Origin: JAXMHQ01 sp046346665
Lineage (GTDB): Bacteria > Verrucomicrobiota > Verrucomicrobiia > Limisphaerales > JAXMHQ01
Length of the DNA: 64,000 bases
Reading direction: 5' to 3'
Assembly (NCBI GenBank): GCA_046346665.1
Contig: JAXMHQ010000006.1
Span: forward strand, 82,990-146,989
Shown: piece by piece, positions 34,425-42,455 of the stretch
Layout of the letters: each line of letters begins with the position of its first letter
Numbering within the stretch: the first letter of the stretch is position 1
Notes under the pieces: generated by a model
Told to the model about the DNA's origin: nothing
What the model saw: only the letters and a program-made list of their open reading frames with translations
The model's database searches: none
Translations under genes and position numbers: made by a program

Positions 34425-35900
34425 ATGGGAACGCAGAACGGAAACGGTGAATCCAACGGCAGTCAAGGCAATGGCGGGGGCTCGAAAGACTCGATGGTGG
34501 TGGGCCGTTCCAGCCAGGGCGTCGAGATCCACGCCACGCTGCTGCGCCTGACCCGGTTCCTCGTCGCGTTCGAAATCTACAACCCGTCGCTGGTCCTGCG
34601 TTCCTCCGAGGTCCTGACCGATTTCAAAATCATTGTCAACGATCGCACGGTCTACTCCGGCCGGGCGGTGGTGAGCGGTTTGGTGAACATGGGAGGCGTG
34701 CTGGTTTGCGAGGCGTCGCTGGGCGATTCCTGGCTCGGGCTGGAGGCGTTTCTTCCCTCGCGGCCCGGCGACCAATCCAAGGCGTTCCAGGCCTTTCTCC
34801 GCCACTGGCAGGAGGTTTACAGGATCCGGCCCGAGTTCAAGGTGGTGGTGGCGGACATGTACACGTTCCTGTCCGAGCTCCGGCTCTGGCTGGAACAGCT
34901 CGAGTTGGGAATCCGGTCGGCCCCCGCCGGGGATCGGCTGCGGATGGAGCACGAAATCGGATCGGAGCTGGGCAAGTCCACAACGCCGGCGCTGACGAAT
35001 TTGTTCGAGCGCTTTGAGGAGGCGCTGGCGACGGTGGACCGGGAGCAGGTGGAGGCGCACCAGTCGTATTGCCGCCGGCAACTGCACCCGATGCTGCTGT
35101 GCTCGCCGTTCTTGTATCGGACGTTCACGAAGCCCCTGGGTTATGCGGGCGATTACGAGATGGTGAACATGATGCTGCGCGATCCGCTGGAGGGCGGGTC
35201 GTTGTATGCGAAGATTGTGAACCACTGGTTCCTGCACCAGCCGCCCGCGGAAGCGCACCGCAACCGGATCAACTACCTGGTGGGACACCTGGTGTCACAG
35301 GCCGCGCGGTCCCTGCGGGGCGGCGCCCCGGCCCGCGTGCTGAGCGTCGGCTGCGGTCCCGCCCAGGAAATCCAGCGGTTCCTCGCCGAGAGCGACCTGT
35401 CCGAATCGACCCGGTTCACGCTGATTGATTTCAACGAGGAGACCATCACGCACTGCCAGTCGGTGCTGGAGGGCGCGAAGCGCCAGGCGCACCGGGGGAC
35501 CCCGATCAAGTATGTTCGGAAATCCGTTCACCAGATTCTGAAGGAATCGGCCCGGAGCGTGGATGCGGGCGGGGGGGATCGGTACGACCTGGTTTACTGC
35601 GCGGGTTTGTTTGATTACCTGAGCGACACGGTTTGCCGGAAGCTCACCAGCATTTGTTATGACTGGCTGGCGCCGGGGGGGTTGCTGATCACGACCAACG
35701 TGGATGCGGGCAATCCGCGGCGGCTGACGATGGATTACATCATGGAGTGGCATTTGAACTACCGGAACAGCCCCGAGGTGGGCGCGTTGAAGCCCGCGTC
35801 GCTCGCCCCCGACCTGTGCGCGGTGAAGTCGGACGGCACCGGTGTGAACATTTTCTGCGAAATGAACAAACCGTCCCGTGTCGAAGCCCCAGCCATTTAA
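34425..35900 (+). CDS. PhcB-like SAM-dependent methyltransferase (3-hydroxy-fatty-acid methyl ester synthesis)
   Basis: A 491-residue soluble protein. Residues ~30-130 are a beta-rich PilZ-like domain (VEIHATLLRLTRFLVAFEIYNPSLVLRSSEVL). A helical segment leads to LLCSPFLYRTFTKPLGYAGDYEMVNMML with EAHRNRINYL, a block I recall as characteristic of PhcB-type methyltransferases, and then a class I methyltransferase fold: motif I VLSVGCGPAQE (~304-314), acidic motif II FTLIDFNEE, motif IV YDLVYCAGLFDYL. In Ralstonia PhcB methylates 3-hydroxy fatty acids to form the quorum signal. Here it is followed, with a 23-bp overlap, by kinase genes in the same order as phcB-S-R-Q. Product identity is unproven. 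Confidence 0.7.
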   Translation: MGTQNGNGESNGSQGNGGGSKDSMVVGRSSQGVEIHATLLRLTRFLVAFEIYNPSLVLRSSEVLTDFKIIVNDRTVYSGRAVVSGLVNMGGVLVCEASLGDSWLGLEAFLPSRPGDQSKAFQAFLRHWQEVYRIRPEFKVVVADMYTFLSELRLWLEQLELGIRSAPAGDRLRMEHEIGSELGKSTTPALTNLFERFEEALATVDREQVEAHQSYCRRQLHPMLLCSPFLYRTFTKPLGYAGDYEMVNMMLRDPLEGGSLYAKIVNHWFLHQPPAEAHRNRINYLVGHLVSQAARSLRGGAPARVLSVGCGPAQEIQRFLAESDLSESTRFTLIDFNEETITHCQSVLEGAKRQAHRGTPIKYVRKSVHQILKESARSVDAGGGDRYDLVYCAGLFDYLSDTVCRKLTSICYDWLAPGGLLITTNVDAGNPRRLTMDYIMEWHLNYRNSPEVGALKPASLAPDLCAVKSDGTGVNIFCEMNKPSRVEAPAI

Positions 35901-38538
35901 CGACCCGGCCATTTTCGAGGCCTTCCTGGCTTACGAGCGGCAGGAGCGGATCACCCATACCAAGGTGGGTTGCCTGCTGGTGCTGACCCTGATGCCGCTG
36001 GGCATCCCGATGGATTACTATGTTTATCCGGGAAAATTCTGGCTGTTTCTCAAGTTGCGCGTGTGGAGCGCGGTGATCGCGGGGTTCATCTGGCTGCTGA
36101 TGGAGACGCGGTTCGGGCGGCGGAGTTCAAAGTGGCTGGGCCGGATCATTCCGATGGTGCCGGTGTTTTTCATCGCGTGGATGATCCTGGTGAGCGAGGG
36201 ATTCCTGTCGCCGTATTATGCGGGGTTGAACCTGGTGCTGCTGGCGGTGGGCACGCTGCTGCAATGGACCTTCCTCGAAAGCCTCGCCGCGGTTTGCATT
36301 GTCTTCGTGCTCTACATCGTGATCGGCATCCTCCACGGCGGCAGCGTCGCGGTCGGCATCCTGGCGAACAATTTCTTTTTCATCATCTGCATGGACGTCA
36401 TTGCGGTGGTGGGCACGTATTTTCAATATCGCGGCCGGTTCCGGGAATTCGCGCTGCGCTATCAACTGGATCGCAACCAGAAGGAGCTGGAGGAGAGCAA
36501 CCGGAAACTGATGGAGCTGGACCAGATCAAGAGCCGGTTTTTCGCGAACATCAGCCACGAACTGCGCACGCCGCTGACGCTGCTGCTGGCGCCCCTGGAA
36601 AAGCTGCTGCACCATTTCAATCGGAACCTGGACGCCGAGGCGAAGGAGCTGCTGACCACGATGCATGCGAACGGCATGCGGCTGCTCAAGCTCATCAACG
36701 ACCTGCTGGACCTGGTCCGGATGGAATCCGGCCGCATGGAGGTGAAATCGGAGCGGATCCAGGTGCGGGAATTCATCAAGGGCCTGGCGAGCGCGGCGCG
36801 GCAGGTGGCGGACGACAAGCGGCTGAAGCTCGACACGCACGTGGACCCGGCGCTCGACGCGGTGATGGGCGACCGGGACAAGCTGGAAAAGATCGTGCTG
36901 AACCTGGTGTTCAACGCGCTGAAGTTCACGCCGGCCGGCGGGAGCGTGACGCTGCGGGCGGAATTGCGCGGACAGGATTTCGTCCTGGCGGTGTCGGACA
37001 CCGGCATGGGCATTTCGGAGAAGAACCTGCCGTATGTGTTCGACCGGTTCTGGCAGGCGGACGATTCCTCGCGCCGCAAGTACCAGGGCGTCGGTATCGG
37101 GCTGGCGCTGGTGAAGGAGTTGACGGAGATCCAGGGCGGCACGGTGGATGTGCAGAGCAGCGAGGGGAAGGGGACGACCTTCACGGTGCGGTTCCCGTAT
37201 CACAAGGCGGACCCGCTTCCGGCGGCGCCCGCGGCGGAACCGGCGGACGAGGCGGCGGCGGACGACGAATCCGGCCGGACTGTGACTTCGGAGCAGTGGC
37301 TGGCAAACCTGTATCGGCGCGCCGAACTGTTCCCGGCGATGACGGCGTTGCAGGACTCGATCAAGCCGGTGGAGTTGGCGCGCAACGGGCATTTGCCCAA
37401 GGCGCTGGTGGCGGACGACGAGCCGGACATGCTTCGGTTTTTGAAGCTTGAGCTGAGCCGGAATTACGAGGTGCTGGAGGCGGTGGACGGACAGCAGGCG
37501 ATTGAGAAGGCGGCGCAGTTTTTGCCGGACATCATCGTGCTGGACATGATGATGCCGGAGAAGGACGGGTTGCAGGCCTGCCGCGAGCTGCGCGAGCGGA
37601 CGTCGACGCAGGCCATCCCGATCGTGCTGCTGACGGCGCGCGCGGACGAGGAGACGAAGATGGCGGCGCTGAAGGCGGGCGCGAGCGATTTCCTGGCGAA
37701 ACCGTTTTCGACGGCCGAACTGCACGTGCGCATCCGGAACCTGGTCGAGTCGCACCAGTTCCAGCATGCGCTGGCGCGCCAGAACCGGACCCTGGAATCG
37801 ACGCTCGACGAGTTGAAGGACACGCAGACGCAACTGGTGCAGAGCGAGAAGCTGGCGTCGCTGGGCCGGATGAGCGCAGGGATCATTCACGAGATCAACA
37901 ACCCGCTGAATTTCGCCACCACGGGCCTGTTCACGCTGCGGCAGAAGGCGAAGTTCCTGCCGGCCGAACAGCAGCCGGAGTACAATGAAATCCTGGCGGA
38001 CGTCGAGGACGGCGTGAAGCGGGTGAAGACGATTGTGTCGGACCTGCGGATGTTTTCGCATCCGGACACGGAGCGGCGGGACGATGTGGATGTGCGGGAG
38101 GTGGTGGCGTCGGCCCTGCGGTTCCTGAGCAACGAGTGGAAGGACCGGGTGCGGATTGAGCAGGACCTGGCGGAGCGGCAGACGCTGGTGGCGAACAAGA
38201 ACAAGCTGATTCACGTGGTGGTGAACCTGCTGCAGAACTCGATCGACGCGCTGAAGACGAAGGATTTTCACGGGGAACAGCCGACGGTAAGGATTGAGGG
38301 CCGGGTGGAGGGCGGGAAGAGCATTTTGCGTTTCCGGGACAACGGCCCGGGCATCGCGGACAAGCATCTCGACAAGATTTTCGATCCGTTTTACACGACG
38401 AAAGACGTTGGGGAAGGCACGGGCCTGGGGTTGAGCATTTGTTACCGGATTGTGCAGGAATACGACGGCCGGATATCGGTGAAGACCGAGCCCGGAATAT
38501 TTTGCGAGTTTACGCTGGAGTTCCCGGTGAAAGGATGA
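35878..38538 (+). CDS. membrane hybrid histidine kinase, PhcS-PhcR-like fusion
   Basis: An 886-residue protein from GTG 35878. About six TM helices in residues ~25-185 lack a large periplasmic loop, as in sensors of hydrophobic signals. A first kinase core has the phosphorylatable His227 (ANISHELRTPLTLLL) and ATPase boxes NALKFTPAGG, DTGMGI, FDRFWQ and GVGIGLALV. A receiver domain (~505-620) has Asp556 in IIVLDMMMPEKDG. A coiled coil leads to a second kinase core with His671 in AGIIHEINNPLNFAT and N/G boxes NLLQNSIDAL, DNGPGI, GEGTGLGLSI. In Ralstonia the membrane kinase PhcS and the receiver-kinase PhcR are separate; here the same parts appear in one chain. It overlaps the methyltransferase gene. 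Confidence 0.85.
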   Translation: MSKPQPFNDPAIFEAFLAYERQERITHTKVGCLLVLTLMPLGIPMDYYVYPGKFWLFLKLRVWSAVIAGFIWLLMETRFGRRSSKWLGRIIPMVPVFFIAWMILVSEGFLSPYYAGLNLVLLAVGTLLQWTFLESLAAVCIVFVLYIVIGILHGGSVAVGILANNFFFIICMDVIAVVGTYFQYRGRFREFALRYQLDRNQKELEESNRKLMELDQIKSRFFANISHELRTPLTLLLAPLEKLLHHFNRNLDAEAKELLTTMHANGMRLLKLINDLLDLVRMESGRMEVKSERIQVREFIKGLASAARQVADDKRLKLDTHVDPALDAVMGDRDKLEKIVLNLVFNALKFTPAGGSVTLRAELRGQDFVLAVSDTGMGISEKNLPYVFDRFWQADDSSRRKYQGVGIGLALVKELTEIQGGTVDVQSSEGKGTTFTVRFPYHKADPLPAAPAAEPADEAAADDESGRTVTSEQWLANLYRRAELFPAMTALQDSIKPVELARNGHLPKALVADDEPDMLRFLKLELSRNYEVLEAVDGQQAIEKAAQFLPDIIVLDMMMPEKDGLQACRELRERTSTQAIPIVLLTARADEETKMAALKAGASDFLAKPFSTAELHVRIRNLVESHQFQHALARQNRTLESTLDELKDTQTQLVQSEKLASLGRMSAGIIHEINNPLNFATTGLFTLRQKAKFLPAEQQPEYNEILADVEDGVKRVKTIVSDLRMFSHPDTERRDDVDVREVVASALRFLSNEWKDRVRIEQDLAERQTLVANKNKLIHVVVNLLQNSIDALKTKDFHGEQPTVRIEGRVEGGKSILRFRDNGPGIADKHLDKIFDPFYTTKDVGEGTGLGLSICYRIVQEYDGRISVKTEPGIFCEFTLEFPVKG

Positions 38539-38564
38539 GAATAACAGGACAAAGCCGAGCCTCT

Positions 38565-39830
38565 ATGGATAGTGTTTACGATTATAAACGATTCGCCGTC
38601 CTTTACGTGGACGACGAGGAGAAGTCCCTGAAAGCGTTCGCGCGGGCGTTCGGCGAACAATTCCGGATCCTGACCGCGATCAACGCCCAGGAGGGACTGA
38701 AGATCCTGGAGGCCGAGGGGGAACGGATCGGCGTGCTGATGACCGACCAGCGGATGCCGGGCGAGAAGGGTGTCTGGCTCCTCGAACGGGCGCGGCAACT
38801 CCATCCCCGCACCATCCGGATCCTGGCGACCGCGTATGCCGACATGGAGGCGGCGATTTCCGCCGTCAACACCGGCGCGATTTACCGGTATGTGACGAAG
38901 CCTTGGGACCCGGCGCAACTGGAACAGACACTGAAGCGCAGCCTGGAGTTCTTCATGGTCCAGCGCGAGCGCGACCAGTTGCTGCGCGAAAAGATGTCCG
39001 TGCTGCACAACATGATGATCGCGGACCGGATCGTCAGCCTGGGCCTGCTCGCGGCCGGCCTCAGCCATCACATCCGCAACTCCCTCGTCGCCGTCAAAAC
39101 CTTCCTCGACCTCGCGCCGGCCAAGATGGCGGAGGAGAAAATGGATTTGAACGGGCTGCGGAACCCCGATTTCTGGAAGGAATACCACCAGAATGTCCAG
39201 GGGCAGATTGAGAAAATCAACGGCCTCTTGAAGGATCTCTGGTCGGCATCGGAAAAACCCGAGTTTCAGTTTGCGGACAAGGTCCAGGTGCGCGACGTGG
39301 TCAACGCCAGCATCGAACTGCTGCGGGCCGGGATCGCGGAGAAGAAGATTATCGTTCAGAACGACATTCCCGAATCGCTGCCGGCGATGAAGGTGGACAA
39401 GCCGAAATTTTACCGCTTGTTCGAGCTGCTGTTAAAGGATGAGCTGGCCACGCTGCCCGCCGGCAGCCGCGTCGTTTTCACAGCCCAGCTCCAGAACGGC
39501 TCCTCACAGCGGCCCGGCCTTCTCATCCAGGTCAGCGACAACGGCCCCGGCCTGCCGCAGGAAGCCCTGCGGCTCGTGTTCGACCCGTTCGTCGTCCGCA
39601 ACGACAGCCCCACCGAATACGGCATCCACCTCATGGCCGTCTACTTCATCGTCCACCATCACGGCGGCAAAATCGAAGCCCGAAGCGAAAACGGACAGGG
39701 CACCATCTTCACCATCCGCCTGCCGCTCGACCCGGACATGGCCGCGCCGGCGAAGGAAGCCGACGACGAATTCCTGCGCAAAGTGCTGCTGAGCGATGAG
39801 ATTTGGGAGAAGCTGATTTCCTCGGAGTAG
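38565..39830 (+). CDS. PhcQ-like receiver-histidine-kinase
   Basis: A 421-residue soluble protein. Residues ~8-125 form a receiver with the phosphoacceptor Asp61 in GVLMTDQRMPGEKG and the conserved Lys in YVTKPW. A linker (SVLHNMMIADRIVSLGLLAAGLSHHIRNSLVAVKTFLDL) holds the H-box (His168/169) of a dimerisation helix, and the C-terminal ATPase domain has SDNGPGLP but an altered G2 box (EYGIHLMAV), so kinase activity may be weak. The opening MDSVYDYKRFAVLYVDDEEKSL resembles PhcQ of Ralstonia from memory. ATG 38535, overlapping the preceding stop as ATGA, is an alternative start; 38565 is preferred because the recognisable protein begins there. Confidence 0.8.
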   Translation: MDSVYDYKRFAVLYVDDEEKSLKAFARAFGEQFRILTAINAQEGLKILEAEGERIGVLMTDQRMPGEKGVWLLERARQLHPRTIRILATAYADMEAAISAVNTGAIYRYVTKPWDPAQLEQTLKRSLEFFMVQRERDQLLREKMSVLHNMMIADRIVSLGLLAAGLSHHIRNSLVAVKTFLDLAPAKMAEEKMDLNGLRNPDFWKEYHQNVQGQIEKINGLLKDLWSASEKPEFQFADKVQVRDVVNASIELLRAGIAEKKIIVQNDIPESLPAMKVDKPKFYRLFELLLKDELATLPAGSRVVFTAQLQNGSSQRPGLLIQVSDNGPGLPQEALRLVFDPFVVRNDSPTEYGIHLMAVYFIVHHHGGKIEARSENGQGTIFTIRLPLDPDMAAPAKEADDEFLRKVLLSDEIWEKLISSE

Positions 39831-39851
39831 GGGGCAATTCCACGGATTGAC

Positions 39852-40009
39852 GGTGGGTCGAGACTCTGTCGAGCCCTGACTTGCTGTGAGGATTGTTGGA
39901 TCAATGGATGGTTGGATTATTGGATGACTCCGCGTATAGGCCCACTTATCCATCAATCCAATAATCCAATAATCCACTTTTCGAGGGCTCGACGGAGTCT
40001 CGCCCCACC
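39852..40009. mobile_element. 158-bp palindromic element, second full copy
   Basis: Left end 39852-39876 and right end 39985-40009 are the same 25-bp inverted ends as at 18476-18640 (left arm with two substitutions, right arm identical). The inside again has GGATTGTTGGAT units facing AATCCAATAATCC units. It lies between the convergent ends of the PhcQ-like gene and the FimV-like gene. Confidence 0.75.
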
Positions 40010-40020
40010 TGGATTGCGAC

Positions 40021-41073
40021 TCAAATGTCCGCGGCTTCACTCGTGCCCGCGGGCTGAGTGGGTGTTGCGGGTTTTGATTCTGAAGGCGCCTTGGCTTTCG
40101 CGGCGTTGGCTTCCAGAATGGCTTGAAGCGCGGGATTCGGGCCGGCGGGCTTCGGGGGAACGATGATTTTCGGGGCGGCAGCCGTGTCGGATTTATGAGG
40201 CGCGCCTTCGGCTTTGGCCGTCGACGCCATGGGTTTTCCGCCGCCGACAATTTTGTGCGCCTCTTCCTTTTGTTCCGCTGAAAATTCCTTGTGCGTCTCG
40301 ATCTGGAACCGGACCCGGTCGGTCTGCTTCGCGTTTCCAATCGTGTGATAAATCTTCAGGAGCTGAAGGCGCGGCTTGAAATCGTTTGGTTGCGACCGGA
40401 TTTGTTCCTCGAGTTTTTCGATGGCGGTGCCGTAGCAGCGCGACTCGATCAGTTGCTCGATGGCGTCGGAAGCGGCGGATGGACGCGCGGCCGGGGCAGA
40501 AGCGCCGGGAGCGGCGGTCGCCGGGGAGCCGGAGGCGGAAAGTTTGATTTTGGGTGCGGCCGCGGTGGAGGTTTCCGGGGCGCGCCGGACGGCGAGGTAA
40601 ATGCCCGCACCGATGCCGCCGCCGGCCAGGACCAGCAGCACGAGCCAGCCGCCGCGCCCGGAGTTCTTGGCCTGTGCAGGATCCGGCAACACGCCGGTGG
40701 TGCGTTCCCAGTTCACCGGGTCGGATAGAATCGTGGCGGACTTGGGCAATTCAAATCGTTCGCCGTTCGCGCTGGAAACCACCAGCGTGGTCTTATTGAT
40801 TCCCAGGAGTTTTGCGTTGTTCAGTTCGATGGCGGGATCCGTGCACACGACCCGAACCGAGGCGCCGGGGCGGATGCCCATGAACGTGTTGGACTCCTGG
40901 ATGGCGGGCGGTGCGGTGGAGGGGTCCGGTGCGGGAGCGGGATCGGCGCTTCGAGCCTGGGGAACGGCCAGCAAAACGACGGCGAGAATGGCGCGAGCCG
41001 CGGAATGCCATCCGCCGCGCCACCCGAAATCCGCCCTATTTTCCTGCCGTTCTGGACCTTTCGTCCGATGCAT
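40021..41073 (-). CDS. exported/anchored protein with FimV-like C-terminal helices
   Basis: About 350 residues. ATG 41073 opens a basic stretch and a signal sequence (AARAILAVVLLAVPQARSA), then a small beta domain (ASVRVVCTDPAIELNNAKLLGINKTTLVVSSANGERFELP), one TM helix (GWLVLLVLAGGGIGAGIYLAV), and a TPR/FimV-like pair (DAIEQLIESRCYGTAIEKLEEQIRSQPNDFKPRLQLLKIYHTIGNAKQTDRVRFQIETH) in Ala/Pro-rich sequence. The order resembles FimV/HubP proteins, which organise cell poles and type IV pili. No enzymatic motif is present. It follows the HD-GYP regulator with an 87-bp gap and may belong to the same operon. Function is unproven. Confidence 0.6.
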   Translation of the reverse strand: MHRTKGPERQENRADFGWRGGWHSAARAILAVVLLAVPQARSADPAPAPDPSTAPPAIQESNTFMGIRPGASVRVVCTDPAIELNNAKLLGINKTTLVVSSANGERFELPKSATILSDPVNWERTTGVLPDPAQAKNSGRGGWLVLLVLAGGGIGAGIYLAVRRAPETSTAAAPKIKLSASGSPATAAPGASAPAARPSAASDAIEQLIESRCYGTAIEKLEEQIRSQPNDFKPRLQLLKIYHTIGNAKQTDRVRFQIETHKEFSAEQKEEAHKIVGGGKPMASTAKAEGAPHKSDTAAAPKIIVPPKPAGPNPALQAILEANAAKAKAPSESKPATPTQPAGTSEAADI

Positions 41074-41160
41074 AGCTTGTTCTGCCGCAATCCGACCCTG
41101 TACCCATCGGCATTTTAAAGGACCCGCTTGAGGACGGATCAGGATAACTGACACGAAGAA

Positions 41161-42441
41161 TCAGCAATACACGACCAGCGACTGGGTGATGGTTTGGACG
41201 CGATTGTGGTTGAGCAACTTCTCGATGTAGGTGGCGTTCAACTGCTGGCCTTCGGGGACGAGCAGGAGTCCGTTGCTGGTGTAGATGCCTTTGGCGAGGA
41301 CCATGCCGGGGCGGAGGTCGGACAGCATGATTTCGCGTTCCTTGCGGAGCAGGGAGGTGCCGGGGAGGGCTTTGACGAAGGCGCGGACGGCCTCGGGGTC
41401 GAAGGCGGTGCCGGATAGCTTTTTGATTTCTTCGGCGGCGTCTTCGCGGCTGAGTTTGCTGGAGGCGAAGGCAACCGCGACGGCGAGGAGGCGGGCGGGC
41501 CAGGGGATGGCGTCGCCGGACAGTTGGTCGGGGTAGCCGGTGCCGTCGAAGCGTTCGTGGTGGGCGCGGATGATTTCGCCGAGCCGTTCCATGCCGACGC
41601 CGAAGTTGGAGAGTTCCTGGCTGAGGATGGGGTGTTGCTGGATGAGGGCGCGTTCGGCGTCGTCGAGGGATTTCGGGTTGTCCTGCCATTTCCGGATCAG
41701 GTGGCGGGGGACGCCGACGAGGCCGATGTCATGGAGCAGGGCGGCGCTGTCGAGGAGTCGGCGGTCTTCTGGGGAGAGCGCGGCGGTGTCGCCCATGGAT
41801 TTGCACAATTGCGCGACGCGCCGGGCCTGGTTGCCGAGGGTGGGATAAAACGTCTGCATGGTGTGGACGCAGAGTTCCAGCGAGCGCAGAAGATTTTGTT
41901 CGAGCGTGCGGTTGAGTTCCGCCTGTTTGTCGTTCTGCTGGGCGACGAGCCGGACCTGTTGTTCGAGGGCGCGGTTGAGGTCGACCAGTTGCTGGTTCAT
42001 CGCCTGGGTGGCGGTTTGGAGCCGCGTATTCTGGCGGATGAGGTCGTAGCGTTGGGCGGCGTTGCGGACGGTGACGAGCAATTCCTCGCGCAGCCACGGT
42101 TTGACGATGAACCGGTAGATTTCGCCCTTGTTGATGGCATCGATCACGGTGTCGAGGCTGAGGACGGCCGTGATGAGGATGCGTGAGGCGTTGGGCTGGA
42201 TTTGGCGGGCCTGGGAGAGCAGTTCCAGTCCCGTGATGGCGGGCATGCGCTGGTCGGTGATGATGACGGAGAACTCCGTGCGGCGCAGCTCGGTCAGCGC
42301 GGCGGCGGGATCCGAGGTGGTCACGACGTCGTAGTGCTCGCGCCGGAGGGTTTCGTAGAGGGCGACCAGCACGATCTCCTCATCGTCCACGACGAGGATC
42401 CGGTGCATTTTCGCGTCGATCGATTCCGGGGCGTCTTTCAT
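41161..42441 (-). CDS. response regulator with HD-GYP c-di-GMP phosphodiesterase domain
   Basis: A 426-residue protein: receiver (~12-130) with Asp in VIITDQRMPAITG and Lys in FIVKPW, a coiled coil (~135-190), then an HD-GYP domain with LLDSAALLHDIGLVGVPRHLI (HD), HPILSQEL and IIRAHHERFDGTGYPDQLSGDAIPWPARLLAVA (the GYP motif intact). Such proteins hydrolyse c-di-GMP and so influence motility and biofilm choice. A C-terminal extension (~345-426) has IMLSDLRPGMVLAKGIYTSNGLLLVPEGQQL. The start is 14 bp after the upstream kinase, its probable partner. Confidence 0.92.
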   Translation of the reverse strand: MKDAPESIDAKMHRILVVDDEEIVLVALYETLRREHYDVVTTSDPAAALTELRRTEFSVIITDQRMPAITGLELLSQARQIQPNASRILITAVLSLDTVIDAINKGEIYRFIVKPWLREELLVTVRNAAQRYDLIRQNTRLQTATQAMNQQLVDLNRALEQQVRLVAQQNDKQAELNRTLEQNLLRSLELCVHTMQTFYPTLGNQARRVAQLCKSMGDTAALSPEDRRLLDSAALLHDIGLVGVPRHLIRKWQDNPKSLDDAERALIQQHPILSQELSNFGVGMERLGEIIRAHHERFDGTGYPDQLSGDAIPWPARLLAVAVAFASSKLSREDAAEEIKKLSGTAFDPEAVRAFVKALPGTSLLRKEREIMLSDLRPGMVLAKGIYTSNGLLLVPEGQQLNATYIEKLLNHNRVQTITQSLVVYC

Positions 42442-42455
42442 TTATGTGGGGGAGT

